From contig JALWZI010000045.1 of NCBI GenBank assembly GCA_027002755.1, positions 1 through 8,201 of the forward strand: DNA of 8,201 nucleotides, written 5' to 3'. Under the pieces are notes generated by a model. It was not told the origin of the DNA. It did no database searches and was given only the letters and a program-made list of their open reading frames with translations. Both the position numbers and the translations under genes were made by a program. The stretch's first letter is position 1, and the number at the start of each line of letters is the position of its first letter. The stretch is from Campylobacteraceae bacterium (lineage in GTDB: Bacteria; Campylobacterota; Campylobacteria; Campylobacterales; Sulfurovaceae). This document shows, piece after piece, positions 1-7,757 of this stretch.

Positions 1-609
<609 letters not shown>

Positions 610-1653
610 TTGAAGTTCCTCCTTGTCAAACTCAACCATATCGGTGACACACTGATCATGACACCGACCATCCATGCCATCAGAGAAGCCTATCCCGATG
701 CCCGGATCGATGTGGTGGTGCGCAAGGGGTGTGAAGGGGTTCTCGAAGGCAATCCCGATATCGACAACGTTTTCACGATCGCCCGCCCCGAAAAAGAGCG
801 AAGAAACCCTCTGGAGGGGCTCAGAGAGAACATCAGACTCTTCGCTTCCACCGCATTCCGACGGTATGACTACGCTTTTGACCTTTCCAATTCGGATCGG
901 GCGAAACTCATCATCGCCCTGAGTTTTGCCAAACACCGCGGCATCAACCGCTGGCATGCAAAACTGGGATGGAAAAAGTATCTCTTCACTGATTTCAGCG
1001 ATTATGCCTGGGGGAAGTCCCACCGGGTACTGCAGGATTTCGTCACTGTCAAGGATATCCTCGGTTTCGAACAGGAGGCCGGGCCGTTACGGATCTCGAC
1101 AGAAGGGATCGACCTTCCGTCACTGCAACAGCGCTTCCGTCTCGGTGCAAAGCCCTATATCGTCATCCATGCAACAAGTCGCTGGAGTTTCAAGGAGTGG
1201 GAACCCGCACGTTGGCGCGAAGTGATCAGGGCGTTGGTCGCTTCCGGGTACGATATCCTATTGAGCTGCGGTCCGGACCCCAGAGAGATCGCTACCACCG
1301 CCACACTGGCCGAGGGCTTTCCGGAAGTACGACTCACCCGGGGGGGAACGTCCCTGCGGGAGCTGGCCGCCCTCATCGGGGGGGCCGAAGCCTTCCTGGG
1401 CGTGGATACGGTGGCGATGCACATCGCCGCCGCCGTGGGGACACCCGTTGTCGCACTCTTCGGACCGAGCAGCGAATGGAGCTGGGCGCCGTGGAAAGTT
1501 CCCCAGCGCCTGATCCTCGGTGACTGCCCCTGCAAGATCACCCGCAAGTTCGTTTGTGACAAATCCCGTCTGCTCCCCTGCATGGAGAGCATCCGTCCTC
1601 CGGAGGTCATCGAGGCCGTCAAAGAACTCATCGAAGGAACTGCCGCAGCATGA
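610..1653 (+). CDS. Glycosyltransferase family 9, LPS heptosyltransferase (WaaQ/RfaQ-like)
   Basis: GT9 enzymes move L-glycero-D-manno-heptose from ADP-heptose to the growing LPS core at the cytoplasmic face of the inner membrane. The 347 residues are the usual length. The N-terminal domain begins MKFLLVKLNHIGDTLIMTPT, with D13 at the family's catalytic acidic position. The C-terminal domain has HATSRWSFKEW (187-197), CGPDPRE (220-226), GVDTVAMHIAAAVGTP (264-279) and FGPSSEWSWAPW (284-295), which bind nucleotide-heptose. The RWSFKEW and GPDPRE segments look most like heptosyltransferase III (WaaQ), but acceptor specificity cannot be read. Four cysteines near the end (C306, C308, C316, C324) form the Cys cluster seen in many GT9 proteins. 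The start is TTG at 610: residues 2-7 are the first beta strand, and the next in-frame ATG (658) would remove the active site. The Shine-Dalgarno is weak. This is the first gene of the operon. Two G7 runs (1340-1346, 1378-1384) are possible slippage sites. Confidence 0.9.
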   Translation: MKFLLVKLNHIGDTLIMTPTIHAIREAYPDARIDVVVRKGCEGVLEGNPDIDNVFTIARPEKERRNPLEGLRENIRLFASTAFRRYDYAFDLSNSDRAKLIIALSFAKHRGINRWHAKLGWKKYLFTDFSDYAWGKSHRVLQDFVTVKDILGFEQEAGPLRISTEGIDLPSLQQRFRLGAKPYIVIHATSRWSFKEWEPARWREVIRALVASGYDILLSCGPDPREIATTATLAEGFPEVRLTRGGTSLRELAALIGGAEAFLGVDTVAMHIAAAVGTPVVALFGPSSEWSWAPWKVPQRLILGDCPCKITRKFVCDKSRLLPCMESIRPPEVIEAVKELIEGTAAA

Positions 1654-3005
1654 AAGAGAAAAAACGTGTCGTCATCCTGGTGGACAATAAAAAAAGGGAC
1701 CTGCCCGGTGCTGCGCTGCTGGCCTATCATCTGGAAAAACGGGGGATCGAGTGTTTTCTGCAACCCCTGGGCGGATGGCGGGCATCTTTGGCCGCTTTCA
1801 AACCCCATTTCATTCTCTTCAACCACCTTCTGGGTTCGCACCTCGTCCAATACTCCCGGGAACTTCACCGGATGGGGGTCAAAGTAGGCGTCCTGCCCAA
1901 TGAAGGGATCCTCTACAATGAAGAGGTCCTGGAGTTCAATGCCAGCAAATTTCACAACGATGCCCACATCGACCATTTCTTTGTCTGGAACGAGGCCCAC
2001 AAAAAGGCCATAGAGCACGGAAACAACGGTTCGATCCGGAATGTCCATGTGGTGGGCGTGCCCCGGTTCGATTTCTATTTCGAACCCCTCCGGCCCCCGA
2101 AGCGATCCCCCTATCCCACGCTTCTCGTCTGCAGCAATTTCGTCTTCGCCCAGTACAAGGAGATGGATCCCGATGTGGCCGATCGGCTCTTCGCCCCCTG
2201 GAAAGATCGGGTCTCCTCCTATCGGGACTACTGGAGCCTGATCGAGACCAACCACCGTTCACGCGCGATGTTCCTTCCATTCCTCGAGACCCTGGCGGCC
2301 CAAGAGAAATACCATATCATCTTCAAACCCCATCCGGGGGAAGATGCGGGATTCTACGATCGCTGGTATGCCGGACTGGATGAAACAGCCCGGCGATGGA
2401 TCACCCTGGAGAAGGAAAAATACATCTGGGAGCTCATCCCCCAGTGCGATGCGGAGATCGCATGTGAGACCTGTACGACCACGCTGGAGAGCTGGATCTG
2501 CCAAAAGCCGACCATCGAACTGCTTCTGACCAAGCATCCGGTCTTCTATCACGATTTCCTCAGCCGGATGACGCTCACCTGTGAGGATCCGTCCCGGATC
2601 GTCCAGACCGTGGAACAGGCATTGGGCGGCAGAGAAGAGAACCGTTTTGCTGAAGCAAGAAAAAACCATCTGGCCAAATGGTGTGACTCCCCTGACGGTC
2701 ATGCTACCGAAAAGCTGGCGACCATCATCGCAGATTCTGTCGCGAACACCACTCCCGATTTCTCCGGTATCGACTGGAAACATCGGAGAAAAGGCCTGAA
2801 ACTCCGGGCGATGAATACCCTGGGGTTCGCCTACAATTTCAACCCGGCCGCCGTTGTCGATTTCTCGCCTCTACCGAAACTGAACCCGGAGAAAATAAAA
2901 TATCATCGAAAAAACATTACCCCCTCGGATGTGGAGACCTGGAAGAAGAAAATAGAGGCTTTGATGGCACGAAATGATGGAGAGAGCGATCATGCAACAG
3001 AGTAA
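1650..3005 (+). CDS. Surface carbohydrate biosynthesis protein (putative GT-B type transferase)
   Basis: This 451-residue protein resembles the poorly characterised 'surface carbohydrate biosynthesis protein' family, related in outline to CDP-glycerol glycerophosphotransferase and capsule Kdo-transferase folds. N-terminal half: RVVILVDNKKRDLPG (6-20), LPNEG (82-86) and a VVGVPRFDFY segment (134-143). C-terminal half: a strand leading into KPHPGED (226-232), then AEIACETCTTTLESWICQKP (268-287). The latter corresponds to the donor-site loop in which family members place small hydroxyl residues. The last 80 residues are basic and hydrophilic. No signal peptide or membrane segment is visible, so it should act in the cytoplasm. 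The ATG overlaps the GT9 stop by 4 bp (ATGA), implying translational coupling. It probably transfers a sugar or polyol phosphate to the LPS core or O-unit, but donor and acceptor are unknown. Confidence 0.8.
   Translation: MKEKKRVVILVDNKKRDLPGAALLAYHLEKRGIECFLQPLGGWRASLAAFKPHFILFNHLLGSHLVQYSRELHRMGVKVGVLPNEGILYNEEVLEFNASKFHNDAHIDHFFVWNEAHKKAIEHGNNGSIRNVHVVGVPRFDFYFEPLRPPKRSPYPTLLVCSNFVFAQYKEMDPDVADRLFAPWKDRVSSYRDYWSLIETNHRSRAMFLPFLETLAAQEKYHIIFKPHPGEDAGFYDRWYAGLDETARRWITLEKEKYIWELIPQCDAEIACETCTTTLESWICQKPTIELLLTKHPVFYHDFLSRMTLTCEDPSRIVQTVEQALGGREENRFAEARKNHLAKWCDSPDGHATEKLATIIADSVANTTPDFSGIDWKHRRKGLKLRAMNTLGFAYNFNPAAVVDFSPLPKLNPEKIKYHRKNITPSDVETWKKKIEALMARNDGESDHATE
2979..2984 (+). promoter_or_regulatory. 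Ribosome binding site that decides the GT4 start
   Basis: GGAGAG lies 7 bases before the ATG at 2992. The two ATGs further upstream in the same frame (2974, 2977) have no comparable site at a suitable distance; the nearest is GAGG at 2955-2958, 15 bases before 2974. This favours 2992. Confidence 0.6.
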
Positions 3006-4098
3006 CGACGCTTCTCTCGGTCGGATCCTCCTTTTCAACAATGCCCTCTCCGGAGGAGCCGGTCGTTCCATTCTCACCCTCGCTCAGGCCCTGGATCGGG
3101 AGGGGTTCGCCGTTCACCTTGCCATCTACGAATCGAAGATCGATTATCCGGTTCCCGAGTCGATCGTACTCCATCGTCTTTCAACCGAAGAAAAGAACAA
3201 AAAGACCGTCGCAGAAGCTCTCAAACAACTCCTGGACAAACACGGCCCTTTCGATATGGTCATGTCCAACTCCTCTCCCGCCAACAGGATCCTTTCAATG
3301 ATCGATCCCCCGGGTACGATCCACTGCATCAGAAGCGCCGAAACAAAACGGTTCCCCGATACACCCATGGGTCGTCTCAGATCGATGTGGAGACGACGGC
3401 GATACCGACGGCTTTATGACGGGAAAAGACTTCTGACGGTCTCTTCAGGTCTGGAGAGTTATATCATCCGGGACCTGGGAGCCAGACCCGCATCTATCCG
3501 CACCATCTACAACCCTTTCGAACTTGCAGAGATCCGACGTTTGGCCGCAACAGAGGATCCCGAGATCCCCACGGGAGAGTTTCTGATCCATGTGGGCAGA
3601 CTCGATCTCGTCCACAAACGCCAGGATGTCCTGCTCGAAGCCTATAAACTTGCGGATCCCCCCATGCCGCTTGTCTTGCTTGGAGAGGGAAGGGACGGAG
3701 AGAAAATTCGTCATCTCATCAAGCATCTGGGGCTGGAAAAGAGAGTGAGCCTGATCGGCAGGAGATCCAACCCCTACCCCTGGATCTCCAAAGCGCGTCT
3801 CCTGATCCTCTCATCGGACTTCGAGGGATTTCCCAGGGTGTTGATCGAAGCCTTCGCACTCGAGACTCCCGTTGTCAGTACCGATTGTCCCAGCGGTCCC
3901 TCGGATATTCTGACCGGAGATTTTTCGACCTTTCTCTCTCCCCCTGACGATGCCGGAAAGCTCGCGGAAAATATCGGGAAAGCCCTTTCCGGCTATCCAA
4001 AAATCGAACCGGAGCTTATCGAGAGATTCGACAGTACCATTATCGCAAAAGAGTATGCCGACCTCATCCGCACAATGAAAGGAAAAAATGTTGTCTGA
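2992..4098 (+). CDS. Glycosyltransferase family 4, probable N-acetylhexosamine/hexose transferase
   Basis: A retaining GT-B glycosyltransferase that adds a sugar from a nucleotide donor to a lipid-linked or core glycan in the cytoplasm. With the start at 2992 it has 368 residues, normal for GT4. The N-terminal domain opens RILLFNNALSGGAGRS, with the GGAGRS acceptor loop at 21-26. The C-terminal domain opens with FLIHVGRLDLVHKRQD (197-212), followed by LLGEG (229-233), SSDFEGFPRVLIEAFA (274-289; E278 and E286 form the EX7E pair) and TDCPSGPSDIL (297-307). The last motif is characteristic of PglA/PglH/PglJ-type transferases that use UDP-HexNAc donors, so such a donor is plausible. A basic stretch WRRRRYRR (133-140) could dock on membrane phospholipid. 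The start chosen overlaps the preceding gene by 14 bp; ATGs at 2974 and 2977 would add six or five residues. Confidence 0.88.
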   Translation: MQQSNDASLGRILLFNNALSGGAGRSILTLAQALDREGFAVHLAIYESKIDYPVPESIVLHRLSTEEKNKKTVAEALKQLLDKHGPFDMVMSNSSPANRILSMIDPPGTIHCIRSAETKRFPDTPMGRLRSMWRRRRYRRLYDGKRLLTVSSGLESYIIRDLGARPASIRTIYNPFELAEIRRLAATEDPEIPTGEFLIHVGRLDLVHKRQDVLLEAYKLADPPMPLVLLGEGRDGEKIRHLIKHLGLEKRVSLIGRRSNPYPWISKARLLILSSDFEGFPRVLIEAFALETPVVSTDCPSGPSDILTGDFSTFLSPPDDAGKLAENIGKALSGYPKIEPELIERFDSTIIAKEYADLIRTMKGKNVV

Positions 4099-5410
4099 GC
4101 TGGCAGATACTTTCCGGAACACGGATCGGCGACTCAGAGAGACGGGGATCTATACAAGAGTCATCAATATCCTTCTGTTGAGCTACGCCTTTCTCCTCCC
4201 CTTCTCTTCGACCTACACTGTCCATACCGCGCCGTATCTTCTTCTCTTCTTCTGGATCCTGGAAGGGAATTTCAGAGAAAAAACAAAAGTCATGTGGAAG
4301 AACGGACCGTCACGCTATCTTCTCCTCTTTTTCCTGTTTTCCGCCCTCTCTCTGCTCTGGACCCAGAATATTCATCACGGGTACAGTGTAGTAAAACTCT
4401 ATTTTGCCCATGTCATCGTTTTTGTGATCATTGTTACATCCGTCGAAAAAAAATTCCTCAAATATATCCTGGGGACCTTCATCCTGGCGATGTTCATCAG
4501 TGAGATCGCCTCTTACGGGATCATGCTCGGCTTTTGGAGACTCAAAGGGAGTCCCGGAGATCCCACACCCTTTATGAACCATATCCATTACAGTATTTAT
4601 CTGGCGACCACCATCATTCTCCTGTTGGAAAATATTCTGAAAAAGCACGGCAATCTCTATCTCAAGTTCCTTGAAACCCTTTTCATCATCACTTCGACCC
4701 TGAATCTTTTCATGAACGGTGGGCGGACAGGACAGGCAGCCTACATCTTCGCTGTCATCGTTTTCCTCTTCTACTATTATCACTTCAAAATAAGATATCT
4801 ACTCCTGTCCATCGTCATCGTTCTTGCGACTCTTACAACCGCCTACAATGTATCCCCACTCTTTAAATCAAGAATGGCGATCGCGAAACAGGATATTGAA
4901 AAAGTTCTATATGAAAATGACTTCCAGGGCTCTTTTGGGCAGCGAATCGGAATGAAGATCATCGGTTATACCGCTGTGACCGAATCTCCCATCTTCGGTT
5001 TCGGTATCGGGGACGACATGGACACCTACCGGGCCTTGGCAACTTCTGAAGAGATGCAAAAAAGAATCGGTATACCTGTCAAGCAGCATACCCATGACCA
5101 ATATCTGCAGATCCTCCTGCAGACAGGGATTGTCGGTTTACTCCTCTTCATTATGTTCATTATCAACCTCTTCGATGCCCTCAAAAAGAATTCGACCGGT
5201 GAAGAACGTCTGAAACAGGCGACACTGCTGGCTTTTGTGATCGTCTATCTCTTCGCCTTTTTTACCGACCTCGGTTTCAAATCCCATCTGGGTACCCTCT
5301 TTATCTTCATGGCGGCCATTCTCTATTGCCGGCTTTCGCAACAATGCGGTGCCATGAGGACCCATGACCGGAAGAGGCTCTCTAAAGCAGCGGACCACAG
5401 TAAAATATGA
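4088..5410 (+). CDS. O-antigen ligase / polymerase family membrane protein (Wzy_C, WaaL-like)
   Basis: The 440 residues hold about ten or more hydrophobic segments, clear ones near 25-40, 48-59, 77-91, 105-118, 127-147, 168-181, 196-209, 217-231, 236-252, 342-362 and 378-393. It is a polytopic inner-membrane protein. The Wzy_C signature includes NGGRTG (210-215), a large loop from about 255 to 340 with GQRIGMK (R286), and QHTHDQYLQILLQTGIVGLL (333-352, H334/H336). R213, R286 and the His pair match in order and spacing the Arg-Arg-His residues important in WaaL O-antigen ligases, which move O-chains from undecaprenyl diphosphate to lipid A-core in the periplasm. A Wzy polymerase or PglL-like oligosaccharyltransferase has the same architecture and cannot be excluded. 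The ATG overlaps the preceding stop by 11 bp, with AAAGGA just upstream. Base composition is clearly more AT-rich than in its neighbours. An A8 run (4446-4453) covers codons 120-122. Confidence 0.85.
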   Translation: MLSELADTFRNTDRRLRETGIYTRVINILLLSYAFLLPFSSTYTVHTAPYLLLFFWILEGNFREKTKVMWKNGPSRYLLLFFLFSALSLLWTQNIHHGYSVVKLYFAHVIVFVIIVTSVEKKFLKYILGTFILAMFISEIASYGIMLGFWRLKGSPGDPTPFMNHIHYSIYLATTIILLLENILKKHGNLYLKFLETLFIITSTLNLFMNGGRTGQAAYIFAVIVFLFYYYHFKIRYLLLSIVIVLATLTTAYNVSPLFKSRMAIAKQDIEKVLYENDFQGSFGQRIGMKIIGYTAVTESPIFGFGIGDDMDTYRALATSEEMQKRIGIPVKQHTHDQYLQILLQTGIVGLLLFIMFIINLFDALKKNSTGEERLKQATLLAFVIVYLFAFFTDLGFKSHLGTLFIFMAAILYCRLSQQCGAMRTHDRKRLSKAADHSKI

Positions 5411-6486
5411 CACAGAATATCTCCAAAAAGAGAATAATTTTCATCCGGCAGAAACACACCGACTTCGGTGGAGCCGAACGCTACCTCCAGCGCCTGAACT
5501 CTGTCCTGAAAGAGGAGGGATTCCGGACAGAGATCCTCCACTCCACACTCCCCAGGTGGCTCCCCTCCTGGCTCAAAGCCCTCCTCTTCAGCCGACAGAT
5601 CTGCAAAACAAAAAATCAAACGACAACCGACGAACGACAAACGACAAAAATCTACTTCTCCCTGGATCGCATCACCTGTCCCGATATCTACCGCGCGGGG
5701 GACGGAGTTCACAAGGCTTTTCTCGAAACCAAAGGCTTCAGCCTCAATCCTCTTCACCTGAGCTATCTATGGCTGGAAGAACGAACCTTCAAAAACGCCA
5801 GGCTCATCATCGCCAACTCCCATCTCGTCAAAGAGCAGATCCTCCGGTTCTATCCCGAAACCGAGGCTGAAAAGATCCATGTCGTCCACAACGGTGTCCC
5901 CATCCCCGAACGGTTCGACAAATCCGAAACGAAACGCTCCCTGGCGAAGGAGTTCGGATTCGATCCCTCGCTGCCTCTCCTCCTTTTCGTAGGAAGCGGA
6001 TTCGAACGCAAAGGAGTGCGGGAGTTTCTGATGATCCTCTCCCGCCTCCGGCACCCCTGTCACGCCTTTATCGTCGGCAAAGAAAAACATATGGGAAAAT
6101 ACCGCGGAATGGCCAAAAAACTCGGAGTGGCCGACCACGTCATCTTCACCGGTCCCAGGTCCGATGTGGAACGCTTCTACGCAGGGGCCGACCTCTTTCT
6201 CTTCCCTACCCGGTACGAACCTTTCTCCAACGTGGTCCCCGAGGCCCTGAGCTACGGGACCGTCGCCCTGACCACCCGTCAGAACGGGGCTTCGGAGATC
6301 CTCCCGGAGGCGTGGGTCATGGAGCGGCCGAACGATCTCTCCATCGTCGAAGCGATCGATCGGTTTCTCTCCGATCCGGTTCTGCTGGAACGATCCTCCC
6401 GGGAAGCGAGAACGATCGCGGAACAGTACCCCATCGAACGGAACGTCCGTGAGACCCTCGAGCTGATCCGGAGATATTTTGGATAA
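5407..6486 (+). CDS. Glycosyltransferase family 4, WaaG-like LPS core glucosyltransferase
   Basis: Resembles WaaG, which transfers glucose from UDP-glucose to core heptose on the cytoplasmic face of the inner membrane. The 359 residues show the acceptor loop TDFGGAERY (18-26), IYFSLDRITCPDIYRAGDGVH in two segments (82-90, 91-102), VVHNGVPIP (159-167), the strand and phosphate loop FVGSGFERKG (194-203), PTRYEPFSNVVPEA (267-280; E271/E279 form the EX7E pair) and QNGASEIL (292-299). The GSGFERKG and NGASEIL forms are WaaG-like. The ATG at 5407 overlaps the preceding stop by 4 bp. The odd part is residues 71-80, QTTTDERQTT, encoded by four tandem 7-bp units just before a conserved strand. It reads as a loop insertion between KALLFSRQICK and KIYFSL. 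The fold should tolerate it, but gain or loss of one unit would break the frame. Substrate is inferred by resemblance only. Confidence 0.88.
   Translation: MTQNISKKRIIFIRQKHTDFGGAERYLQRLNSVLKEEGFRTEILHSTLPRWLPSWLKALLFSRQICKTKNQTTTDERQTTKIYFSLDRITCPDIYRAGDGVHKAFLETKGFSLNPLHLSYLWLEERTFKNARLIIANSHLVKEQILRFYPETEAEKIHVVHNGVPIPERFDKSETKRSLAKEFGFDPSLPLLLFVGSGFERKGVREFLMILSRLRHPCHAFIVGKEKHMGKYRGMAKKLGVADHVIFTGPRSDVERFYAGADLFLFPTRYEPFSNVVPEALSYGTVALTTRQNGASEILPEAWVMERPNDLSIVEAIDRFLSDPVLLERSSREARTIAEQYPIERNVRETLELIRRYFG
5618..5645 (+). repeat. Tandem heptamer array, 4 x AAACGAC (two units diverged), inside the WaaG-like gene
   Basis: Units in register are AAACGAC, AACCGAC, GAACGAC and AAACGAC. The array is bounded on both sides by the same 7 bases, AAAAATC (5611-5617 and 5646-5652), in the same 7-bp register. 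It encodes residues 71-80 of the glycosyltransferase. Unit and copy number match the array at 8094-8121. Confidence 0.92.
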
Positions 6487-6497
6487 AATCACGTGAT
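6475..6497 (+). promoter_or_regulatory. Possible internal promoter -10 with palindrome ATCACGTGAT
   Basis: The 37-bp gap before ugd is the longest in the operon. TAAAAT at 6484-6489, spanning the preceding stop codon (6484-6486), could be a -10 box. It overlaps a perfect 10-bp palindrome, ATCACGTGAT (6488-6497), at about the expected transcription start, where a regulator could bind. ATTTT (6476-6480) and AAAAT (6485-6489) also form a small inverted repeat. No -35 is evident, and short palindromes arise by chance. Confidence 0.25.
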
Positions 6498-6509
6498 AAA
6501 CAGATTCTT

Positions 6510-6516
6510 GGAAGGA
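6510..6516 (+). promoter_or_regulatory. Ribosome binding site that decides the ugd start
   Basis: GGAAGGA lies 7 bases before ATG 6524, which supports that codon rather than the in-frame TTG directly before it (6521). Confidence 0.75.
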
Positions 6517-6523
6517 AATATTG

Positions 6524-7741
6524 ATGCCCAAAATCGCTATTGCCGGGACCGGTTATGTGGGACTCTCCAACGGCCTCCTGCTGGCCCAGAACAATGAAGT
6601 GGTTGCCCTGGATATCCTCCCCGAAAAGGTGGAGATGATCAACAGGGGGGTCTCTCCTATCGAAGACAAAGAGATCCGGGAGTACCTTCCTAAAGCAATT
6701 GAGAATGGAAAATTGAGAATTGGGAATTCTTTTCGGGCAACTTTAGACAAAGAAGAAGCTTATAAAGGTGCTGACTTTGTCGTTATCGCCACCCCCACCG
6801 ACTACGACCCCCAGACCAACTATTTCAACACCAAAAGCGTCGAAGCGGTCATCGGCGACGTACTGGCCGTCAACCCCGAGGCGGTCATGGTGATCAAGTC
6901 CACGGTCCCCGTGGGGTTTACCGAAGCGATGCGGGAGAAGTTTGGGACTGACAAGATCATCTTCTCTCCCGAGTTTTTGAGAGAAGGCAAGGCCCTCTAC
7001 GACAACCTGCACCCCTCCCGGATCGTCGTGGGCGAACGTAGCGATCGGGCAAAACGTTTCGCCGATCTGCTCCTGGAGGGAGCGATCGACAAAGAGGTCC
7101 CCATTCTGCTTACCGACAGCACCGAAGCCGAAGCGATCAAACTCTTCGCCAACACATACCTGGCGATGCGGGTCGCCTATTTCAACGAACTCGACAGCTA
7201 CTGCGAAACCCACGGACTGGATACCCGGCAGGTGATCGAAGGGGTAGGACTCGATCCGAGAATCGGGATGCATTACAACAACCCCAGTTTCGGTTACGGC
7301 GGCTACTGCCTCCCCAAGGACACCAAGCAGCTCCTGGCCAACTATGCCGAGGTCCCCAGCAACCTCATCCGAGCCATCGTCGATGCCAACCGCACCCGCA
7401 AGGATTTCATCGCCGACCGGATCGTCGACCGCCTCCCCAAAGACGAATACGGCTATCCCGCCGGTACGGTGGGGGTCTATCGTCTGGTGATGAAACAGGG
7501 CTCGGACAATTTCCGCTCCAGTGCCATCCAGGGGATCATGAAACGCCTCAAGGCCAAAGGGATCGAAGTGATCATCTATGAACCGGTGCTGGAGGAGGAG
7601 CGCTTCTTCCACTCCGAAGTGGTCAGAGATCTGGAGGAGTTCAAGAAGAGATCCCATGTCATCGTCGCCAACCGGATGAGCGAGGCTCTGGAGGATGTCA
7701 AAGAGAAGGTCTACACCCGGGACCTCTTCGGCAACGACTGA
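6524..7741 (+). CDS. ugd: UDP-glucose 6-dehydrogenase
   Basis: Oxidises UDP-glucose to UDP-glucuronate with two NAD+, in the cytoplasm, supplying acidic sugars for LPS or capsule. The 405-residue protein has the NAD site [12 protein letters not shown] (6-17), [14 protein letters not shown] (90-103), KSTVPVG (125-131), [20 protein letters not shown] (147-166, E150), [20 protein letters not shown] (206-225, K206) and [14 protein letters not shown] (257-270), with catalytic C262 and D266. The set is complete, and the length is typical of the short bacterial form. Start ATG 6524 follows GGAAGGA by 7 bases. Codons 58-70 ([13 protein letters not shown]) come from a degenerate 7-bp tandem array and look like a short loop extension before [12 protein letters not shown]. 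Codons 56-86 are far more AT-rich than the rest of the gene. It lies 37 bp after the WaaG-like gene and 16 bp before waaF. A UDP-ManNAc or GDP-mannose dehydrogenase is unlikely given these motifs. Confidence 0.95.
   Translation: MPKIAIAGTGYVGLSNGLLLAQNNEVVALDILPEKVEMINRGVSPIEDKEIREYLPKAIENGKLRIGNSFRATLDKEEAYKGADFVVIATPTDYDPQTNYFNTKSVEAVIGDVLAVNPEAVMVIKSTVPVGFTEAMREKFGTDKIIFSPEFLREGKALYDNLHPSRIVVGERSDRAKRFADLLLEGAIDKEVPILLTDSTEAEAIKLFANTYLAMRVAYFNELDSYCETHGLDTRQVIEGVGLDPRIGMHYNNPSFGYGGYCLPKDTKQLLANYAEVPSNLIRAIVDANRTRKDFIADRIVDRLPKDEYGYPAGTVGVYRLVMKQGSDNFRSSAIQGIMKRLKAKGIEVIIYEPVLEEERFFHSEVVRDLEEFKKRSHVIVANRMSEALEDVKEKVYTRDLFGND
6697..6731 (+). repeat. Degenerate tandem heptamer array (AATTGAG/AATTGGG type) inside ugd
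   Basis: Five units in strict 7-bp register: AATTGAG, AATGGAA, AATTGAG, AATTGGG, AATTCTT. The array encodes residues 58-70 of Ugd and lies at the left end of an AT-rich patch. In this reading frame a consensus AATTGAG as second unit would give the codons AAT TGA, a stop. The actual unit AATGGAA avoids it. Confidence 0.8.
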
Positions 7742-7757
7742 GGAACCTTCCGAGCCG

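Noticed and set aside
1155..2255. Long minus-strand ORF of 366 codons spanning the end of the GT9 gene and the start of the next gene.
   Set aside because: It lies antisense to two clearly recognisable genes, has low-complexity composition typical of the reverse complement of GC-rich codons, and shows no recognisable motif.
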